The notes below the pieces were generated by a model. It worked only from the letters and a program-made list of their open reading frames with translations, searched no databases and was not told the origin of the DNA. A DNA stretch of 18,506 bases from Wohlfahrtiimonas sp. (GTDB taxonomy: Bacteria > Pseudomonadota > Gammaproteobacteria > Cardiobacteriales > Wohlfahrtiimonadaceae). A program made the position numbers and the translations under genes. Location: contig JASLHB010000037.1 of NCBI GenBank assembly GCA_030149965.1, positions 1 to 18,506 of the forward strand, given 5' to 3'. Below are positions 6,345-15,800 of the stretch, one piece after another; position 1 is the first letter of the stretch, and each line of letters starts with the position of its first letter.

Positions 6345-7493
6345 CTATTTAAAATTCCATGGATTTGGTGTGATATTGCCCAATATAACTGGCATTTTCG
6401 CACCTGTCGCACTCATTAAATTACTCGGGCGATTATGTATGGTTTGGTTTCCTAAAATTGCAAATGCAATGGCTTCTTTAGCATCGCTATTGAAACCAAT
6501 GTCTTCTTGCTTCTTAACAGCTATATTTGGCAAATTATAACTTAATCTCTCCAATAAAAATTTGTTATACGCACCGCCACCGCCAATAATAACTTCATCG
6601 ATGGTGAGTTTTGGCATGACAAATTGTTTGTAACTATCCGCAATGCTCCATGCTGTGAATTCTGTTAATGTCGAGATCACATCTGCAGGAATTTGAGAAT
6701 ATTCTATACAAATATTTTTCACGACATACTCACCAAATAATTCTCGGCCAGTAGCTTTAGGTGGTTCTTGATTGAAATATGGGATCGATTGTAAATTTTT
6801 CAATAGCTCGGGAATAATTTTTCCACTGCGTGCAACTTCACCATTATGATCATAAGCCTTTTGGTAGAAATATTGCATAGCGCTATTGATCATCATATTG
6901 CCTGGGCCAGTATCAAATGCGAACATTTCATCAGCTGTGCAATGCTTAGGAATAACTGTAACGTTCCCTATTCCGCCAATATTCTGTAAGAGGCGATTAT
7001 TCTGTTGATCCCTGAATAATATATATTCTGTATAAGGCACTAATGGTGCACCATTTCCACCTGCGATCATATCCATTGGGCGGAAGTTAGAAATCACCAT
7101 TGTTTTATGATCATAAGCCAAACGCGCAGGATCACCAATTTGTAATGTCGAATGTGTTAAACCATTTGTGGGATTAGGCAAATGATGAATCGTTTGTCCG
7201 TGCATTGCGATAAAGTGAATGGGTTCATTGAAATTATAATACTGTAGCAATTGTTTCACTGCATCGCTGTATAATTGCCCAAGCTTAAAATTCAGCGAAC
7301 AAATATCTGCAACATTCGATGTTTCGATATGGCTAACTTTCAATACTTCTTGTTGCGTAATTTCATTATAAGGATAACTATGATAATGAATCAGCTCGCA
7401 AGTTGTCTCTTCATTTACGCCATTAATATCCACTAAAGCGACATCAATGCCATCGAGCGAAGTGCCCGACATTATTCCAATTGCATAAGCCAT
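6345..7493 (-). CDS. anmK: Anhydro-N-acetylmuramic acid kinase AnmK, 382 aa
   Basis: Cytoplasmic enzyme of peptidoglycan recycling. It uses ATP and water to open the 1,6-anhydro ring of anhydro-MurNAc and phosphorylate it, giving MurNAc-6-P. It belongs to the ASKHA sugar-kinase fold. The phosphate-1 loop GIMSGTSLDGID is at 6-17, the substrate-side motif AMHGQTIHH at 96-104, FRP.D..AGG.GAPLVP at 137-153, NIGGIGN at 171-177 and FDTGPGN at 193-199. The aspartate of the last motif is the position usually assigned as catalytic base. A C-terminal IGGGGAYN nucleotide motif completes the set. The length is normal for the family. Its ATG comes one nucleotide after the murQ stop, and AAGGA lies within the last murQ codons, so the two are translationally coupled. 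MurQ uses the product of this enzyme. Confidence 0.97.
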   Translation of the reverse strand: MAYAIGIMSGTSLDGIDVALVDINGVNEETTCELIHYHSYPYNEITQQEVLKVSHIETSNVADICSLNFKLGQLYSDAVKQLLQYYNFNEPIHFIAMHGQTIHHLPNPTNGLTHSTLQIGDPARLAYDHKTMVISNFRPMDMIAGGNGAPLVPYTEYILFRDQQNNRLLQNIGGIGNVTVIPKHCTADEMFAFDTGPGNMMINSAMQYFYQKAYDHNGEVARSGKIIPELLKNLQSIPYFNQEPPKATGRELFGEYVVKNICIEYSQIPADVISTLTEFTAWSIADSYKQFVMPKLTIDEVIIGGGGAYNKFLLERLSYNLPNIAVKKQEDIGFNSDAKEAIAFAILGNQTIHNRPSNLMSATGAKMPVILGNITPNPWNFK

Positions 7494-7494
7494 A

Positions 7495-8397
7495 TTAATC
7501 CTTCAGCGCCATTGCTAATCGTTGATTATGTTTTGTTAATAACGCTGCGGCGCTTGATTGATCTAAATCTTTCAAATGCATTAAAATCGCAGTTTTCACA
7601 TGATTATGCGCGGCGATTAATAATGCTTCTGCATCTGATTCTGTAATATCTAAAACATCCAACAACATATTGATGGCGCGCTGATGTAATTTTTCATTCG
7701 TTGGCTTAACATCCACCATTAAATTGCCATAAGTTTTACCGATTTTAATCATGCTGCATGTTGTGAGCATATTCAGTACCATTTTTTGTGCGCTGCCAGA
7801 TTTTAATCGAGTTGATCCTGTCACGATTTCTGCGCCAACTAAAATAGGGATATTAATTTTCGCAGCCGCAAACATTAAATTATGATCTGTGCAAGCTAAA
7901 GCAATCGTATTTGCGGCGGTTGAATTGGCATATTCCAAGCCTGCAATGCAATATGGCGTTCTGCCTGAAGCGGCGATTGCACATAAAATATCTTTGTCAT
8001 TAAAGTTAATGCGCTGTAAATCTGCAATGCATGCTTCCCTATTATCTTCAGCATTTTCGACAGGATGACGCAATGCGCGATCACCGCCAGCAATGATTCC
8101 GATCACAGTTTCTTCGCCAGCGCCAAATGTTGGTAAACATTCCGAAGCATCCAAAACACCTAATCTTCCTGATGTTCCTGCGCCGATATAAACTAAACGA
8201 CCGCCATTTTGAATCGCTTGAACGATTGCGTCCACGGCGATTGAAATTTGTGGTGCAGCTTTTTGAATAGCATCGATTACATTTTGATCTTCTGAATTCA
8301 TTAATTCCACCATTGCCACAGTGGATAATTCGTCAATATTCGCGGTGCGAACATTGCGTTGCTCGGTTAAGAGCTGTTGAATATTTTCTTTTGTCAC
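7495..8397 (-). CDS. murQ: N-acetylmuramic acid 6-phosphate etherase MurQ, 300 aa
   Basis: Cleaves the D-lactyl ether of MurNAc-6-P to give GlcNAc-6-P and D-lactate, feeding recycled wall sugar into amino-sugar metabolism. It is a single SIS-fold enzyme: LLTEQRN near the N-terminus (9-15), phosphosugar loop GAGTSGRLGVLDASECLPTF at 72-91, IIAGGDRALRHPVENAED at 101-118, SGRTPY in the second half of the SIS domain, then GSTRLKSGSAQKMVLNMLTT and the KPTNEKLHQRA segment. E86 and E117 occupy the positions of the two catalytic glutamates. The start codon is GTG at 8397, with AAGG about 10 nt upstream inside the end of the preceding gene. Only 6 nt separate it from that gene and 1 nt from anmK. MurQ control is commonly by an RpiR-type MurR, which is absent here. 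Confidence 0.97.
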   Translation of the reverse strand: MTKENIQQLLTEQRNVRTANIDELSTVAMVELMNSEDQNVIDAIQKAAPQISIAVDAIVQAIQNGGRLVYIGAGTSGRLGVLDASECLPTFGAGEETVIGIIAGGDRALRHPVENAEDNREACIADLQRINFNDKDILCAIAASGRTPYCIAGLEYANSTAANTIALACTDHNLMFAAAKINIPILVGAEIVTGSTRLKSGSAQKMVLNMLTTCSMIKIGKTYGNLMVDVKPTNEKLHQRAINMLLDVLDITESDAEALLIAAHNHVKTAILMHLKDLDQSSAAALLTKHNQRLAMALKD

Positions 8398-8403
8398 GAT
8401 GGA

Positions 8404-8919
8404 TTAACCTTCAGCGAATATCAATTGTGCTTTGCGCACGCATTTATCATTGGGTTTGTCTGAACATTCATAAACACGAATGAATAATTGACGAGTTTTG
8501 ATGGCATAACTCGGCGGTTCACCAATGAATGAATAAATAATATTGTTATTGATTTGGCGGCGAACAAATCGCGATGTTTCGTAGCCGCGCAAATGATCTA
8601 ATTGGTAGATAAAATCTTTCACAGGCTCGGTGAAATATACGGACAAATATCGATTACCTTTATTCGCTGAATATTCCACGCTAGATTGATCTGGGAAATC
8701 TGGCACAGTTCGCGCAGATTTATAAATTCTACCTTGCCTTTCTAAACTAACATTGAGGAACGATTCTGCATCTTCTTTGGTAAATCCTGCTTGATCTGCA
8801 TTTCTCGCAACAGCCAATCGCATCAGATTGTACATATCTTGCGTGATCAATTGCGCGCTCGCAATATTCGCCGTCAATAAACTCGATAATGCAATGCTCA
8901 TCCAAAAAAGTTTTCGCAT
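8404..8919 (-). CDS. Secreted (periplasmic) protein of unknown function, 171 aa
   Basis: The N-terminus MRKLFWMSIALSSLLTANIASAQ is a clear Sec signal peptide with a type I cleavage site after ASA (residue 22). The mature protein of about 149 aa has a helical start (QDMYNLMRLAVARNADQAG) followed by mixed beta segments. It ends with two cysteines 8 residues apart (CSDKPNDKC) that could form a disulfide in the periplasm. I recognise no domain. AAAGGA lies 8 nt before the ATG, a good ribosome site. It sits 21 nt after tetR and 6 nt before murQ, so it belongs to the same probable operon. That context suggests, but does not show, a role linked to cell-wall sugars or the envelope. Confidence 0.85.
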   Translation of the reverse strand: MRKLFWMSIALSSLLTANIASAQLITQDMYNLMRLAVARNADQAGFTKEDAESFLNVSLERQGRIYKSARTVPDFPDQSSVEYSANKGNRYLSVYFTEPVKDFIYQLDHLRGYETSRFVRRQINNNIIYSFIGEPPSYAIKTRQLFIRVYECSDKPNDKCVRKAQLIFAEG

Positions 8920-8940
8920 GATTTCGTTCCTTTCAATTAG

Positions 8941-9504
8941 CTACGCCAATATCTTAATAAAGATTTTATAAAATCGTTCTGCTGTTTCTTTCAATGCAAT
9001 GAATGAATCATCGCGCGATTCATCAATGATCATGTGCATACTATGATAAATCATCAAAGCAACTAAGTCAGGTGATTCTACATTCCAAGCTTTTACATCA
9101 TTGCCTTCGATAATGAATCGTTCTAAAAATTGCGTGATGCTTCGGCGATCTTCATTGTCCACAAAATAATGTTGCTGCTGAAATAATGCATTGTGCTCAT
9201 CTTGATTCGAGAAATAAAATGTAATGCTCGCAATGCACCAAGCATGCACTTTGCCCTGCCAATCACTCGATTCACATTGCGACATATGATCTGTTGTGAA
9301 TGTAATGAAATTTCTAATGTAGTTTGATCGAAGCGCTAAGATCAAAGTTTCTTTTGAATCGAAATAATGATAAAACGTGCCTTTTGCAATATCGACTGCT
9401 TTCACAATTTCATTCACTGTTGTATCTTTCAGTCCGTTTTGGATGAATAATGTTAATGAAATGGATTGAATTTCCGCATAGCGTTCATCATAAGTTTTAC
9501 TCAC
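8941..9504 (-). CDS. TetR/AcrR-family transcriptional regulator, 187 aa
   Basis: One-domain TetR-type repressor. The N-terminal helix-turn-helix runs at about 27-53 and has the family signature TTVNEIVKAVDIAKGTFYHYFDSKETL; the C-terminal ligand-binding and dimerisation helices diverge as usual, so the ligand cannot be predicted. Length is typical. The start codon is GTG at 9504, preceded by AAGGAAA with about 9 nt spacing. It heads a tight run of genes ending with murQ, anmK and a lipoprotein, and a 25-bp dyad lies 59 nt upstream. The simplest reading is an autoregulated operon that the TetR protein also controls. Alternatively it regulates an unlinked efflux or envelope gene. Confidence 0.93.
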   Translation of the reverse strand: MSKTYDERYAEIQSISLTLFIQNGLKDTTVNEIVKAVDIAKGTFYHYFDSKETLILALRSNYIRNFITFTTDHMSQCESSDWQGKVHAWCIASITFYFSNQDEHNALFQQQHYFVDNEDRRSITQFLERFIIEGNDVKAWNVESPDLVALMIYHSMHMIIDESRDDSFIALKETAERFYKIFIKILA

Positions 9505-9533
9505 AATATTGTTTCCTTCTTTGAATTTTGCAC

Positions 9534-9539
9534 ATTGTA
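9534..9539 (-). promoter_or_regulatory. Candidate -10 box of the tetR operon
   Basis: TACAAT on the minus strand (9539-9534) matches the -10 consensus at 5 of 6 positions and would give a leader of about 25 nt before the tetR GTG. No convincing -35 is seen; TTCGGT sits 18 nt upstream. The dyad at 9563-9587 would lie just upstream of, or over, the -35 region. Confidence 0.4.
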
Positions 9540-9562
9540 CTCTGCTTTTCTTTATAAACCGA

Positions 9563-9587
9563 ATAGACCGATGGTCAGTCGGCCTAT
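9563..9587. promoter_or_regulatory. 25-bp dyad, candidate operator of the adjacent TetR regulator
   Basis: The segment is symmetric about base 9575: ATAG.CCGA on the left pairs with TCGG.CTAT on the right, with 18 of 24 flanking positions complementary. Its core GACCGATGGTCAGTC resembles the GAC.GACC/GGTC.GTC style of sites bound by many TetR-family proteins. It lies between the 1047-aa gene and tetR. Alternatively it could be a hairpin at the end of the upstream transcript: one mismatch becomes a G-U pair in RNA. No T-run follows it, so it is not a normal terminator. Confidence 0.55.
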
Positions 9588-9596
9588 ATCTATATT

Positions 9597-12500
9597 TTAA
9601 TCATAACTTATTAACCCTGCTGATTCTGCAATCCATAAATCTTCATCTACTTTATATCGTTGTAACTGCTCTTTATATTCCAAGTGCCAACCATATTTCT
9701 TCGCCTTCGCTGTCAATAATGCTAAACCTAATCTACGTTTCATTGAGGAATCTGAAGATTGCCATTCTGCTTCTAATCGATTGATTGCATCTAATTCACA
9801 ACGATCAACCAATTCATAAGTGATAGAAACTGCTCGTTCTACAGCGCCATAATGCAAAGCATTCTGTTTTTGCATTGCATCCACAATCTGCCCTATTTTA
9901 TCCGATGGCAATATTCGATAAGCCAACAACAGCGCCAAATTCACTTGGAATCTTCTATCCAATAATCCATCACAAATATTCTCAACAATCTTTTCCCATA
10001 TTGGAATATTCACAGCAGAAATATTTCTATGCAATGCTAAAACCATTGATTCCAATGATCGTGAATTCATTTGCGTTCGGATCGTTGCCGAAATAGCTTC
10101 TGCAAAATCCGCAACATCATTATTCAGCAGTACATTCATTGCTATCGCAATCATCTCTTCTGATTCCTGCAATATACCATTCACTTTGGCAAACAATTCC
10201 GCAGAAAAATGCCCAAGCGAATAAACGGATAACCGCTGCAATGCTGCAAATAAAACTTCAGGCTGATTATTCTGCAATAACAAGCTGAATAGATGATTCA
10301 AACGCATTTGCCCTTCATCATTCAAGCCAATGTGCGGAACATTAATAATGGATTGCGCAATGCTCAAATCATCGCTTAATGCTGCATCATTGAATGCTTG
10401 CCAAGCTTTTGCTTGATCTAAATAATTCCAATATGCGCGCAATAATGCAATCTGAATTGATGGTTCTTTGTTCGCCAAATCCTGATAATTCGCCAAAGCA
10501 ACAAATGCTGAATCATGCTTGAAATCACCCAATAATCTAATCATTTCCTTAAGAATTGATAACTTTTTTGTTTGAATATTCAGAATAATATCGAGCGATT
10601 GCTGAATCGGCATGGATAATAAAATATGGCGAATGCCGATCAATGCAGCCTTTGCACGATCATCATTCAGCGCTGTCAGCAAGAAATCCAAGCTTTTACG
10701 TTGTTGCATTTGTCCAATACATTCGATCGCTTTATCGCGTATGAAAACATTTTCATTCGTCAAACTCGCTAAATCTTTAAGCATTGTATAATCCAAAGAT
10801 CGCATCTTCGCTAATCGCGCAAATGATGATAACGGATTGTCCGCCAACAAAGATTCCGCATAAAGTGCTTGATTTTCTTGGCTCCAACGATGAAATCCTC
10901 CATAAAAATATGGCAAAATCCCTTCATTATTTTTCACTAAATATGGCGCTAATAAATCTTGTCGATGCTGATTAATATAATCCGCCACAAAATTATATTG
11001 AATCCAACTTGGATCTTTCGCCAATAATTCAGGAATCTGAGAATGAATGCACAGAAATTTCAAATCCATTAAAGCGCGCAAGCCAATAATAGGATTTCGA
11101 TCACGATGTTCATGTGCAATTTTTACGAGATAATCCTCAAAAATTGCGATATTTTTCGCATATTTACCGAAAGATCGAATGATATTAACGACTTTATCGG
11201 CCTTATTTTCATTTCGCCATTGTGCAAATAACGGTGATAATTTGTCCGCAAAATTCTGTGCATTGTCACTATTTAAATGATGTGCTAAATCCCAACCATA
11301 GAAATTTGAACTGCGTTCGAGCACTTTAGCCAACCATTCAACGGCAAAGTTCGAATGAATCGGTAATAATTTCGTCAAGATCTGATTGCTGTGCATCAAC
11401 GTTGCATCAGAAACATCTCGCGCATTTAAACTTGCTTGAATAATGTTTGCCAATTGTGGCAAATGCTCTGCGTGCCAATGTTCCGCTGGCATTTGGGATA
11501 ATCCGCGCATCATAACTTGTCGAACTGGATCTTGCTCATGATGTCGATCCGCACAGAAATCTAATACAACAGCTAAATTATTCGAATCATACAATGCAGT
11601 TAAAACCAAAGGTTCAACCGCCAAAGCTCGCATTTCTCCATCAAAATGATGCAAATAAGCATCGGCATATTCCAGCGAATCTTCCCAAGGGAAAAATGCC
11701 AAATATTCCGCACGATATTGGAATGAATGCTGATATTGCGGCGCATTCATGCATTTGAGCGCTTCTGCAATGCGATCATCTTTCGATAATCCTGCAATAT
11801 ATTGCGCAGATAATAAGCCTTCATCTCGCCAAGCATTGCCTAAAACTTCATACAATTTCTTCTGAACTGAGCGATTCAGTTTCGCAAAATGCTGCTCTAA
11901 ATTCCATATCATTCCACGCTGAAATAATGCGATTAAATTATCTGCATTTAACTTCTGCAACGCTGAAATTGAAGCGAATAATCCAGTTGTATTGTTATTT
12001 GAGAGCATTAACACAGCTATTTCGTTCGGGAATTTTCTGAAATATTTCATCAATGATTCAGAGGATAAATTTTTCTTTGGCATCATTGCGCCAAGCAAGC
12101 TTAATCCTAAATCAGGTGATGATTGCGCGAATACAGTTAAAACGCCATTAAGCGATTGCATCATTGACCATGATAATTGCTTCGAAATATTCAACTGCTG
12201 CAAACAAATATCCAATGTCAGTTTTGGATGATGTTTTGCCAATCTAACCAAAATATGCGGAGATAATTCATTAAAATCAAAATTTTTGATACAACATTGA
12301 ATAAAAGTTGCAGTTGTATAAGCCAATATTTCTTTTTGAATTGATGCGGATGAACGCGCAAATAAATCTTCATTCACGGAATATCGCTGTTGTTTTGCCA
12401 ATGATTTAGCCAATGAAATCATCGTTCTGCGAGATAAATTGGGCAATATTGCAATCAATGATTCAGCTGATGAATATTGTGCCGCCAATGATAGAATCAT

Positions 12501-12740
12501 TCCGCTATCTTGATCATCAATATTCGCCAAAGCTTCTGTGATTTGATCAGCATCCAAAGAACCATGCAAAGCCAGCCAAGCCAATGTGCGCTCATAATGT
12601 ACATTCGACATGAGCAATTGATCCAATAACTCAGAGATTTCTTGAAATTGTGCCGATGCTTTGCCGAGCTCAATCATCATTGCCCAACGATCGTTGTAAG
12701 ATTTTTGATTGGCTTCTTTCAGCAATTCTGTCATGTTCAT
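9597..12740 (-). CDS. Large cytoplasmic all-helical repeat (HEAT-like) protein, 1047 aa, function unknown
   Basis: I do not recognise a named family. The protein has no signal peptide or membrane segment and reads almost entirely as short amphipathic helix pairs, the pattern of a HEAT/ARM-type solenoid. The repeats are clearest at about 660-755 (NENVFIRDKAIECIGQM, then SLDFLLTALNDDRAKAAL, then SLDIILNIQTKKLSILKEM). Similar leucine/alanine helix pairs run through 85-320 and 820-980. The middle (about 335-620) is richer in aromatics and histidine (YRAEYLAFFPWEDSLEYADA, YGWDLAHHL) and may be a distinct module. The tail is charged, with a tryptophan-rich segment (WHLEYKEQLQRYKVDEDLWI, 1018-1037). 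No catalytic motif is visible. The start at 12740 has AAGG 7 nt upstream. It stands alone between the pyruvate carboxylase terminator and the tetR operon. Such solenoids usually act as scaffolds or binding proteins, but that is inference. Confidence 0.9.
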   Translation of the reverse strand: MNMTELLKEANQKSYNDRWAMMIELGKASAQFQEISELLDQLLMSNVHYERTLAWLALHGSLDADQITEALANIDDQDSGMILSLAAQYSSAESLIAILPNLSRRTMISLAKSLAKQQRYSVNEDLFARSSASIQKEILAYTTATFIQCCIKNFDFNELSPHILVRLAKHHPKLTLDICLQQLNISKQLSWSMMQSLNGVLTVFAQSSPDLGLSLLGAMMPKKNLSSESLMKYFRKFPNEIAVLMLSNNNTTGLFASISALQKLNADNLIALFQRGMIWNLEQHFAKLNRSVQKKLYEVLGNAWRDEGLLSAQYIAGLSKDDRIAEALKCMNAPQYQHSFQYRAEYLAFFPWEDSLEYADAYLHHFDGEMRALAVEPLVLTALYDSNNLAVVLDFCADRHHEQDPVRQVMMRGLSQMPAEHWHAEHLPQLANIIQASLNARDVSDATLMHSNQILTKLLPIHSNFAVEWLAKVLERSSNFYGWDLAHHLNSDNAQNFADKLSPLFAQWRNENKADKVVNIIRSFGKYAKNIAIFEDYLVKIAHEHRDRNPIIGLRALMDLKFLCIHSQIPELLAKDPSWIQYNFVADYINQHRQDLLAPYLVKNNEGILPYFYGGFHRWSQENQALYAESLLADNPLSSFARLAKMRSLDYTMLKDLASLTNENVFIRDKAIECIGQMQQRKSLDFLLTALNDDRAKAALIGIRHILLSMPIQQSLDIILNIQTKKLSILKEMIRLLGDFKHDSAFVALANYQDLANKEPSIQIALLRAYWNYLDQAKAWQAFNDAALSDDLSIAQSIINVPHIGLNDEGQMRLNHLFSLLLQNNQPEVLFAALQRLSVYSLGHFSAELFAKVNGILQESEEMIAIAMNVLLNNDVADFAEAISATIRTQMNSRSLESMVLALHRNISAVNIPIWEKIVENICDGLLDRRFQVNLALLLAYRILPSDKIGQIVDAMQKQNALHYGAVERAVSITYELVDRCELDAINRLEAEWQSSDSSMKRRLGLALLTAKAKKYGWHLEYKEQLQRYKVDEDLWIAESAGLISYD

Positions 12741-12787
12741 GCGCTAACCTTTATTAAATTCATGGCGCTATTCTACATAAATATGCA

Positions 12788-12820
12788 CAAAAAAATCCCC
12801 CGATCATTGATCGAGGGATT
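12788..12820 (-). terminator. Strong Rho-independent terminator of the pyruvate carboxylase gene
   Basis: A 12-bp stem with one mismatch: AATCCCCCGATC (12794-12805) against GATCGAGGGATT (12809-12820), with a 3-nt loop. On the minus strand it is followed by a run of seven T (12795-12789). It lies 25 nt beyond the stop codon of the pyruvate carboxylase gene and insulates the solenoid gene downstream. Confidence 0.93.
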
Positions 12821-12845
12821 CATTTTGCTATTCAATCAGACTAAA

Positions 12846-15800
12846 TTAGTCGATTACGATCAATAGATCGCCTGAATCAACTGTATCACCAGCTTGAACA
12901 TAAACATGCTTCACAACGCCCATTTTCTCTGAACGAAGGATTGTTTCCATCTTCATCGCTTCCATTGTCAATAATGCATCGCCTTCTTTGATGTTATCGC
13001 CAACTTTCACGCGCATTAAACCGATCATTCCTGGCATTGGCGCACCAACTTGGCTACGATCCGCAGCTTCTGCTTTTGGACGTTTTGTGCCGATTCCATC
13101 CAAACCTTTTTTCAATGTTTTGAAGATACGTTGCTCACCGTTCAATTCATAGAATACTTGGCATTCGCCGTTTGTATCAGGTTCAGAAACCACCAACAAG
13201 CTGATCAACAGATCTTTACCTTTTTCCAACTGAACTGATAATGTTTCATCTTCAGCCATTGGATAGAAGAAATTCTTCGTTGGAATAATCGAAACATCAC
13301 CGTATTCATAGCGGAACTTAACGAAATCACTGAATACTTTTGGATACATGATGTAAGAAGCCAAATCAGCATCAGTTACATTGTATTTGAACTTATTGCT
13401 GAGCTCGAAACGCAATGCTTCAAAGTTGATTTCAGGTAATTGGCTGCCTGCATTCTTAACTTCTGGCGCTTTACCTTGCAGGATTTTATCTGACAAATCT
13501 TTTGGTAATCCACCTTCTGGAATTCCCAATTCACCATTGAATAAACCTACAACTGAAGCTGGGAATGCAATTTCACGATCAGGATTCACAACATCCGCAG
13601 GTGCTAAGTTTTGCGTAACCATCATTAAAGCCATATCGCCTACAACTTTTGAGCTTGGCGTTACTTTAACGATATCACCGAACAATGTATTCACATCTGT
13701 ATAAGCTTTAGCAACTTCATCCCAACGTGATTCTAAACCAATGCTGCGAGCTTGTTCTTTCAAGTTCGTGTATTGTCCGCCCGGCATTTCATGGCGATAA
13801 ATATCAGAAGTACCTGAACGAACACCAGATTCAAACGGCGCATAGAATGAACGAACACCTTCGAAATATGTAGAAATCTGAGTGATTGCATCATAGTTCA
13901 TCTTAGGATCACGATCTGTATGCTCTAAAGCACGCAAAATTGATCCCATTGGCGCTTGGCTTGTTAAACCTGAGAAACTATCAATTGCGCAATCCACAGC
14001 ATCAACGCCAGCATCAATGGCAGCCAAAATACTTGCGCCAGAAATGCCTGAAGTATCGTGCGTATGGAAATGAATTGGTAAACCCACTTCTTGTTTCAAC
14101 GCTGTGACTAATTCTTTCGCAGCTTGAGGACGACATAAACCAGCCATGTCTTTAATCGCAATGATGTGCGCGCCTGCTTTTTCAAGCTCTTTAGCCAATT
14201 TGATGTAGTAATCCAATTGGTATTTAGGACGAGATGCATCATGAATGTCTGATGTATAGCAAATTGCAGCTTCACATAATTTGCCCGTATCAATGATTGA
14301 ATCGATGCAGTAACGCATGTTATCAACGATGTTCAATGAGTCAAATACGCGGAATAAATCGATGCCTTTTTTCGCCGCTTGCTCTACAAAGAATTTGATC
14401 GCATTGTTTGGATAGCTTGTATAACCAACGCCATTCACGCCGCGAACCAACATTTGCAATAAAATATTTGGCATTGCTGCACGCAATTTTTCTAAACGCT
14501 CCCAAGGATCTTCATTCAAGAAGCGCATTGCAACGTCAAATGTCGCGCCGCCCCAACATTCCATAGAGAACATTTGTGGCAATAATTTTTGGTAATATGG
14601 CGCAATATTCAATAAATCATAACTACGAACGCGCGTTGCAAATAATGATTGATGCGCATCACGCATTGTTGTATCTGTGATCAATACTTGTTTTTGATCC
14701 ATCATCCATTGGCTAAAACCTTTCGCACCCAATTCATCTAAGATGATTTTTGAGCCTTTGACTTCTGTATCAGCGACCGAAGGTTTGACCGTTGGTAAAA
14801 CTGGCGTGATAAAGCTCTTAGGAATTTCACGGCCTTCAACTTCAGGATTACCATTCACTTGAATTTCTGAGAGATATTTCAATAAATAACTTGCACGATC
14901 TCGGCGAACTGGGAATTGGAACAATGATGGCGTTTCATCAATGAAGCGCGTAATACATTCGCCATTGATGAATTGAGGATGATTGATTACATTCTCAACG
15001 AATAGCAAGTTCGTAGACAAACCACGCACACGGAATTCACGCAATGCACGATCCATACGATAGATTGCTTCGCCGCTGTTTCTGCCCCAAGTTGTGACTT
15101 TTACTAGCAATGAATCGTAATATGGCGTGATTACTGCACCAGCATAAGCTGTACCACCATCTAAACGGATACCAAAGCCCGCTGGAGAACGATAAGCATT
15201 GATTACGCCATGATCAGGCACGAAACCATTCGCAGGATCTTCTGTCGTGATACGGCACTGTAATGCAGCACCATTCATTTCGATCTTATCTTGATGTGGC
15301 ACTTCTAATTTACCATCACCAATCGATAAACCTTCTGCAACGCCGATTTGAGATTTAACAATATCAATACCAGTGATTGCTTCAGTTACAGTATGTTCAA
15401 CTTGGATACGAGGATTCACTTCAATGAAGTAGAATTTATTTGTATCGGCATCCATCAAGAATTCAACTGTACCAGCATTCACGTATTTTGCTGTTTTACC
15501 AATTTGAACTGCATAACCACAAACTTCCGCACGCAATGCATCATCTAAATATGGTGCAGGTGCACGTTCTACAACTTTTTGGTGACGACGTTGGACAGTA
15601 CAATCACGTTCAAATAAGTGAACGATATTGCCTTGCTGATCACCTAATATTTGAACTTCTACGTGGCGAGCACGCACAACTAATTTTTCTAAGTAAACTT
15701 CATCATTGCCGAATGCAGCTTTTGCTTCTCTTCGTGCAACTTCGATGGCTTCTAATAATTTATCTTCTGATTCAACAACGCGCATTCCGCGTCCGCCGCC

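Noticed and set aside
6332..6412. Upstream extension of the small lipoprotein to an 87-aa protein
   Set aside because: It overlaps the end of anmK in another frame and would place 27 non-signal residues before a perfect lipoprotein signal.
14108..14326. 72-codon minus-strand frame inside pyruvate carboxylase
   Set aside because: Out-of-frame shadow of the carboxyltransferase domain with no ribosome site.
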